From: Bradyrhizobium guangzhouense
GTDB lineage: Bacteria > Pseudomonadota > Alphaproteobacteria > Rhizobiales > Xanthobacteraceae
Reading direction: 5' to 3'
NCBI RefSeq assembly: GCF_004114955.1
Contig: NZ_CP030053.1
Location: forward strand, 62,001-126,000
DNA: 64,000 nt
Part shown: one piece after another, positions 60,176 to 64,000 of the stretch
Layout of the letters: each line of letters opens with the position of its first letter
Numbering within the stretch: position 1 is the stretch's first letter
Position numbers and translations under genes: made by a program
Notes under the pieces: model-generated
What the model saw: only the letters and a program-made list of their open reading frames with translations
Database searches by the model: none
Told to the model about the DNA's origin: nothing

Positions 60176-60601
60176 ATGTCTCGTGTTCCAACGCTTTCCA
60201 GTCCGTTCCTTCTGGGCTTCGACGAAATCGAGCGCGTGCTTGATCGCGTCGTCAAGGGCGCCGACGGTTATCCTCCCTACAACATCGAGAGATGTGGCCA
60301 GGCGGACGGCCAGCCCGAGCGTTTGCGCATCACACTGGCGGTCGCCGGCTTCACCCGCGACCAACTCGATGTAACCATTGAGGAAAACCAGCTCGTGATC
60401 CGCGGGCGGCAGCAGGACGACAAGACCCGGCAATACATCCACCGCGGCATCGCCGCGCGCCACTTCCAGCGCACCTTCGTGCTGGCGGAGGGGATGCTGG
60501 TGCTGGGTGCGGATCTGAAGAACGGGTTGTTGTCGATCGACCTGGCCCGGCCAGAACCGGAGAGGATCGTTAAGACAATCGCTATCAATGAGCACGAATA
60601 A
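60176..60601 (+). CDS. Small heat-shock protein, Hsp20 family
   Basis: ATP-independent chaperone that holds unfolding proteins. The 141 residues have an N-terminal FLLGFDEIERVLDRV region and an alpha-crystallin domain from YNIERCGQADGQPERLRITLAVAGF to LKNGLLSIDLARPEPE. NGLLSIDL is the A-x-x-x-n-GVL-like closing motif. The C-terminal tail is short. The leader carries a ROSE-like hairpin, and a DUF1150 gene follows, the common alphaproteobacterial pair. Confidence 0.92.
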   Translation: MSRVPTLSSPFLLGFDEIERVLDRVVKGADGYPPYNIERCGQADGQPERLRITLAVAGFTRDQLDVTIEENQLVIRGRQQDDKTRQYIHRGIAARHFQRTFVLAEGMLVLGADLKNGLLSIDLARPEPERIVKTIAINEHE

Positions 60602-60652
60602 TGGAACGAGTAGCGGACTCGACCGCTTAGTTTCTGTGAAGGAGTCGAGACC

Positions 60653-60925
60653 ATGAGTGAAGGTCACGTTGCGTTCGAATACGAAGCCAAGAACGTCTCA
60701 CCCGAGACGCTGGCAAACCTCGGCGAAGGCCACATCGCCTATGTGAAGCAGATCCGCTCCGAGGATGTGCCCGGCCTGTTTCCCGAAGCCCCGAAGATCG
60801 CGCCCGGCCTCAAGCTGTTCGCGCTCCACGCCGCCGACGGCACGCCGATCATGCTGACTGACAGCCGCGAAGCCGCGGTCGCCAACGCCTGGAGCAACGA
60901 GCTGCAAGCGGTGAGCGTGCACTGA
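60653..60925 (+). CDS. DUF1150 family protein
   Basis: A 90-residue protein of the DUF1150 family, recognised by LANLGEGHIAYVKQIRSEDVPGLFPEAP and the closing FALHAADGTPIMLTDSREAAVANAWSNEL. Its function is unknown. It almost always follows an hsp20 gene in Rhizobiales, and here starts 51 bases after it with an AAGGAG ribosome site, so it is likely heat-induced with its neighbour. Confidence 0.92.
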   Translation: MSEGHVAFEYEAKNVSPETLANLGEGHIAYVKQIRSEDVPGLFPEAPKIAPGLKLFALHAADGTPIMLTDSREAAVANAWSNELQAVSVH

Positions 60926-60955
60926 GGCGCGCGCGAAGCACGAAAAGAGTTTTGG

Positions 60956-60992
60956 CGGGCATGCCTTCGCACGAAGGCGTGCCCGTTTTCAT
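60956..60992 (+). terminator. Rho-independent terminator after the DUF1150 gene
   Basis: A stem of CGGGCATGCCTTCG and CGAAGGCGTGCCCG around CA is followed by TTTTCATTT. One mismatch lies in the 14-base arms. Confidence 0.88.
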
Positions 60993-61110
60993 TTGCGATG
61001 TGATGTTTCGCGTCGCTATTGCGAGCCAACGGGATTCGATGATGCTCCTGCCCGCCTGCGGGGCGGGGCAATCGCATATGTTTGCATGATGCGGCGGCAT
61101 CGGCACTAGG

Positions 61111-61261
61111 CTCCCTCTCCCGCTTGCGGGAGAGGGCTGGGGAGAGGGTGTCTCCGCAACGGGACAATCCCCAAGAGGAAAGAACCCTCACCCGCCACGC
61201 TCGGGACGATGCTTCGCATCGCCCGAGGCGTGTCCGCCTCTCCCGCAAGCGGGAGAGGCGG
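61111..61261. repeat. Palindromic repeat, family C, copy 2
   Basis: CTCCCTCTCCCGCTTGCGGGAG on the left and CCTCTCCCGCAAGCGGGAGAGG on the right, with GGAAAGAACCCTCACC and an inner CGGGACGATGC / GCATCGCCCG dyad. It is related to 24690-24811, inverted. Confidence 0.75.
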
Positions 61262-61365
61262 AGCAAACCACAGGCAATCCTCGTGAAACCCATATGCGAT
61301 GTCCCTGCCCACATGCGGGGGCGGCCTCGGCTCACACGCGCGCACGAGACCGTCATCAATCCGTG

Positions 61366-61402
61366 ATTTGACATTTCATCCATCTTTGTCAAATCTGACA
61401 AA
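61366..61402. promoter_or_regulatory. Overlapping palindromes at the TetR start, probable operator
   Basis: ATTTGACA (61366-61373) is answered by TGTCAAAT (61387-61394), and TTTGTCA-AATC-TGACAAA (61385-61402) forms a second perfect dyad that ends at the base before the ATG. The shared TTTGTCA/TGACAAA half-sites suggest binding by the TetR protein encoded next. Confidence 0.72.
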
Positions 61403-62044
61403 ATGCAGGCCAAGGCCCCACCCCAGGACCGCATCCTCGACGCCGCCATGCGCGTGTTTCGGCGCCACGGCTTCCGCCGCTCCTCGATCGAGCAGGCGGC
61501 GGAGGAGGCCGGGCTGACGCGTCAGGCGCTGTACCATCACTTCGCCTCCAAGGAGGCCCTGTTCCGCGCGGTGATCGAGCGGCTTTATGAGCAAGGGCTT
61601 GCCGCCGAGATCGAGGCGGCAAAGGCGGCCGAGGTGGAAGGCCTCGAGCTTGCGGAGATCCTGGTTGCCGAGATCGGCGCGCGGATGCAGTCGCTGCTCG
61701 CTTCGCTCAAGGACTCGCCCCATACCGAGGAGCTGTTTTCCGAGCACCTCGCGCAGGCGCGCGACCTCTACCAGAGCTATTCCAGCCGCTTCGCCGACGA
61801 GATCGCAACCACGATTGCGCGGGTGTGCCGCAAGCGAAAGTTCACGCTCGCAAGCGGCATCACGGTGCGCGAGCTCGCGCGCTGCGTCGAGATGGCGGTC
61901 CACGGCACCAAATCCGCTTTCCCTGCCATGCAGCCGGTCGAGGCGTTTCTGAAACAGCTCGAGACCATGCTGCGCATGCTGATCGCCGGCGCGATGGCGC
62001 CGTCAGCGAAGAAGTCCCCACGCAAAACGGGAGTTCGAAAATGA
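61403..62044 (+). CDS. TetR-family transcriptional regulator
   Basis: A 213-residue repressor. The helix-turn-helix is RILDAAMRVFRRHGFRRSSIEQAAEEAGLTRQALYHHFASKEALF. The C-terminal ligand domain is not specific enough to name the inducer. No ribosome-binding site stands before the ATG, since palindromic operator sequence runs to the start codon, so translation may be leaderless. The stop overlaps the ATG of the oxidoreductase gene, which it probably controls together with itself. Confidence 0.88.
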   Translation: MQAKAPPQDRILDAAMRVFRRHGFRRSSIEQAAEEAGLTRQALYHHFASKEALFRAVIERLYEQGLAAEIEAAKAAEVEGLELAEILVAEIGARMQSLLASLKDSPHTEELFSEHLAQARDLYQSYSSRFADEIATTIARVCRKRKFTLASGITVRELARCVEMAVHGTKSAFPAMQPVEAFLKQLETMLRMLIAGAMAPSAKKSPRKTGVRK

Positions 62045-64000
62045 CCACCACGACCGTCAATGGAAGGCCTTTTGCGCTCCCAGACGATCCGGATGCGCTC
62101 TTGATCGACGTGATCCGCGACGGCGGCCTCACCGGCACCAAGCTCGTCTGCGGCTCCGGCGTCTGCGGCGCCTGCACCGTGCTGCTCGACGGCACGCCCG
62201 TCGTGAGCTGCCTGTTGCCGGCGCAGGCGGCCGCCGGCAAATCGCTGACGACCATCGAGGGCATAGGAGCTGCCGGATTGCATCCGGTGCAGAAGGCGTT
62301 CATGGCGCACGACGCCCTGCAATGCGGCTTCTGCACGCCCGGCTTTGTCGTCGAAGCCACCGCCTTCCATGACAGCTGGCGCGCGACCAGGGGCGCGGCG
62401 ACACCCTCGCGCGAGGAGATCGCCGCCGCGCTCTCAGGGCATCTCTGCCGCTGCGGCGCCTATGAAGGCATTTTTCGCGCGGTGGCGGAGGCTTGCTCGG
62501 GCCGCTTCGACGGCAACGATCCCATCGCACCGCGGCTGGAAGCCCGCGACAAGGTGACGGGCCTCGCCCGTTACACCGTCGACATCCACCATGACGGCCA
62601 GCTCGAAGGCGTCATCCTGCGCGCGCATGTCGCGCATGCGCGGATCACCTCGCTTGATCTGGCGCCGGCGCGCGCCGTGGAAGGTGTTGCCGCGGTCGTT
62701 CCGCTGCTCGACGACGACAACATGATCCGCTTCGTCGGCGCGCCGATTGCAGCCGTCGCCGCCAGGGATCGCCGCACCGCGCTGAAGGCGATCGCCGCGA
62801 TCACCTTCAAGCTAGAACCTTTTCCCGCGGTGATCGGGCTCAATGCCGCGCGACGCGACGATGCGCCCGTCGTGTTCGACAAGAAGGACCGCAAGCGTGC
62901 CGGCAACGTGTCCGAGGGCGCCGGCGGCGCTCCGGTGTCGTGGAAGGGCAATGTGCGCGGGCCTTCGGCGCCGTTCTCGCAGAAAGCCAAGCAGGCCAAG
63001 AGCTGGCTCGACGAGGCGCGGGCGCAACGCAATCCGCTGCTGGTCGAGGAAACCTTCCGCGTCTCGACGCAACAGCACGCAAGCCTCGAACCGCATGCCG
63101 CCGTGGCCAGGCTCGATGGCGATCAGCTCACCGTGCACATCTCGACCCAGGCCATTCACGAGAGCATGGAGAAGATCGCCAAGCGCTATGGCCTTCCGCA
63201 CGACAAGGTGCGTGTGATCGCCGATCATGTCGGCGGCGGATTCGGCTCCAAGGGCAGCGTTGGGCTGGAGACCATCGCCGCGATCGAGCTTGCGCGCGCC
63301 GCCAAGGCGCCGGTGCGGGTCGCCTTCGATCGTGAGGAGGAGCTTTCCGTCACCGGCTATCGTCCGGCCGCCGAATTGAAGCTCTCCTTGCTGCCTTCGG
63401 CGGACGGCCGCCTCAAGGCGCTGTCGCTCACCGCGCATGCCGATACCGGCGCTGCCGTGAACTCGCTGATCGCCGGCCTGGCGCGGCTGATCTATCCGGC
63501 CGAAGCAAAAGAACTCGTCGACTTCGACGTGCTGAGCAATCTGCCGCCCGGCGCGCCGTTCCGCGGCCCCGGCGGTCCGCCGATGTCGTTTGCGCTGGAG
63601 CAGGCGGTCGATGAAGCCGCGCTCAGGATGAACGTCGATCCGATCCAGTTGCGCAAGCGCTGGGATACCGATCCCAACCGGCAGCGGCTTTACGACTGGG
63701 CCGCCGGCCTCGACGTCTGGAAGAACCGCAAGCCGGCCGCCTCGCAAACCGGCCGTTTCAGGCGCGGCGTCGGCGTCGCCACCGGCTACTGGCTCTATCT
63801 CTGGCAGACCGGCTCCTCGGTCGAGCTCGCGATCAAGGGCGGCCGCATCGTCGCAAGCTGCGCGGTGCAGGACATCGGCACCGGCACGCGCAGCGTGATC
63901 GCGAACACCGTCGCGAAGGCGTTCGATCTCGACCCGCAGGACGTGGACGTTCGCATCGGCCGCTCCGACCTGCCGCCCGGGCCGGGCTCCGGCGGCAGCC
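62041..64000 (+). CDS. Fused [2Fe-2S]/molybdopterin oxidoreductase of the xanthine dehydrogenase family (3' end outside window)
   Basis: The first 653 codons of a larger gene. Residues 1-145 bind two [2Fe-2S] clusters: Cys37, 42, 45 and 57 (VCGSGVCGACTVLL) and Cys95, 98, 136 and 138 (QCGFCTPGF; HLCRCGAYEGIF). From about residue 165 the molybdenum-cofactor subunit follows in the same frame (RLEARDKVTGLARYTVDIHH; DHVGGGFGSKG; GAPFRGPGGPPMSFALEQ). There is no FAD domain between them, so a separate flavin subunit or another electron acceptor is needed. The family oxidises aldehydes and N-heterocycles; the substrate is unknown. It is coupled to the TetR gene. Confidence 0.9.
   Translation, partial: MTTTTVNGRPFALPDDPDALLIDVIRDGGLTGTKLVCGSGVCGACTVLLDGTPVVSCLLPAQAAAGKSLTTIEGIGAAGLHPVQKAFMAHDALQCGFCTPGFVVEATAFHDSWRATRGAATPSREEIAAALSGHLCRCGAYEGIFRAVAEACSGRFDGNDPIAPRLEARDKVTGLARYTVDIHHDGQLEGVILRAHVAHARITSLDLAPARAVEGVAAVVPLLDDDNMIRFVGAPIAAVAARDRRTALKAIAAITFKLEPFPAVIGLNAARRDDAPVVFDKKDRKRAGNVSEGAGGAPVSWKGNVRGPSAPFSQKAKQAKSWLDEARAQRNPLLVEETFRVSTQQHASLEPHAAVARLDGDQLTVHISTQAIHESMEKIAKRYGLPHDKVRVIADHVGGGFGSKGSVGLETIAAIELARAAKAPVRVAFDREEELSVTGYRPAAELKLSLLPSADGRLKALSLTAHADTGAAVNSLIAGLARLIYPAEAKELVDFDVLSNLPPGAPFRGPGGPPMSFALEQAVDEAALRMNVDPIQLRKRWDTDPNRQRLYDWAAGLDVWKNRKPAASQTGRFRRGVGVATGYWLYLWQTGSSVELAIKGGRIVASCAVQDIGTGTRSVIANTVAKAFDLDPQDVDVRIGRSDLPPGPGSGGS

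Larger units (their letters stand above)
60926..61402. other. 477-base region without genes
   Basis: Holds the terminator of the hsp20-DUF1150 pair, a family C palindromic repeat (61111-61261) and the TetR operators next to 61403. I see no gene here. Confidence 0.7.

Noticed and set aside
61111..61261. Possible CRISPR array because of repeated CTCTCCCGC units
   Set aside because: The units are inverted arms of a palindrome, not evenly spaced direct repeats, and there are no spacers or cas genes.

Overview
The window is one high-GC chromosomal segment from an alphaproteobacterium, most likely Bradyrhizobium or a close relative. The evidence is a heme-regulated Irr protein (GCPWH motif), a DivL-type kinase with tyrosine in place of the phospho-accepting histidine, a class II (CP4-like) AroA, a ROSE-type RNA thermometer before a small heat-shock gene, and the gene orders mutM/ubiE-ubiB-coaBC-dut, trpF-trpB-trpA-accD-folC and aroA-cmk-rpsA-sppA-ihfB. 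Most of it is core chromosome. Accessory material is limited to one insertion sequence, short palindromic repeats, a nuclease gene beside a tRNA and a small two-gene cassette.

1-7 kb: the 3' part of pnp, then katG divergent from oxyR (peroxide defence), an acetyltransferase, two related secreted proteins of which the first is an internally deleted remnant, and a glutathione S-transferase. 7-12 kb: the unsaturated fatty-acid genes fabA-fabB-fabI on the minus strand, with a complete ISAs1-family insertion sequence between fabB and fabI, and the iron regulator irr divergent from fabA. 12-19 kb: an SH3-domain protein, a hydroxyacid dehydrogenase, moeB, a degenerate trypsin-like protein, a gamma-glutamyltransferase and a ParA-like ATPase.

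19-25 kb: mutM divergent from ubiE-ubiB-coaBC-dut. CoaBC carries an N-terminal ribbon-helix-helix domain of the FitA antitoxin type. Two tandem palindromes with matching half-sites lie directly before the gene, which is the most unusual arrangement in the window. 25-37.6 kb: a long plus-strand run of divL, a TsaE/sugar-kinase fusion, a PilZ protein, a MurU-type nucleotidyltransferase, addB, addA and trxA. It joins cell-cycle signalling, tRNA modification, peptidoglycan recycling and double-strand-break repair.

37.7-52 kb: mostly minus strand: a MarR/SRPBCC pair with its operator, a phosphoesterase, folC, accD, trpA, trpB, trpF, a LapA-like membrane protein, ihfB, sppA, rpsA, cmk, a nucleotidyltransferase cassette and aroA. 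52-64 kb: a TIGR02300 protein, tRNA-Ala(GGC), a GIY-YIG nuclease gene, ohrR/ohr, a CoA-transferase, the glycerol-3-phosphate transporter ugpBAEC behind a PHO-box-like site, a small heat-shock protein with its DUF1150 partner, and a TetR regulator coupled to a fused iron-sulfur/molybdenum oxidoreductase that runs off the end.

All calls come from reading the sequence and from memory of protein families. No database search was run.
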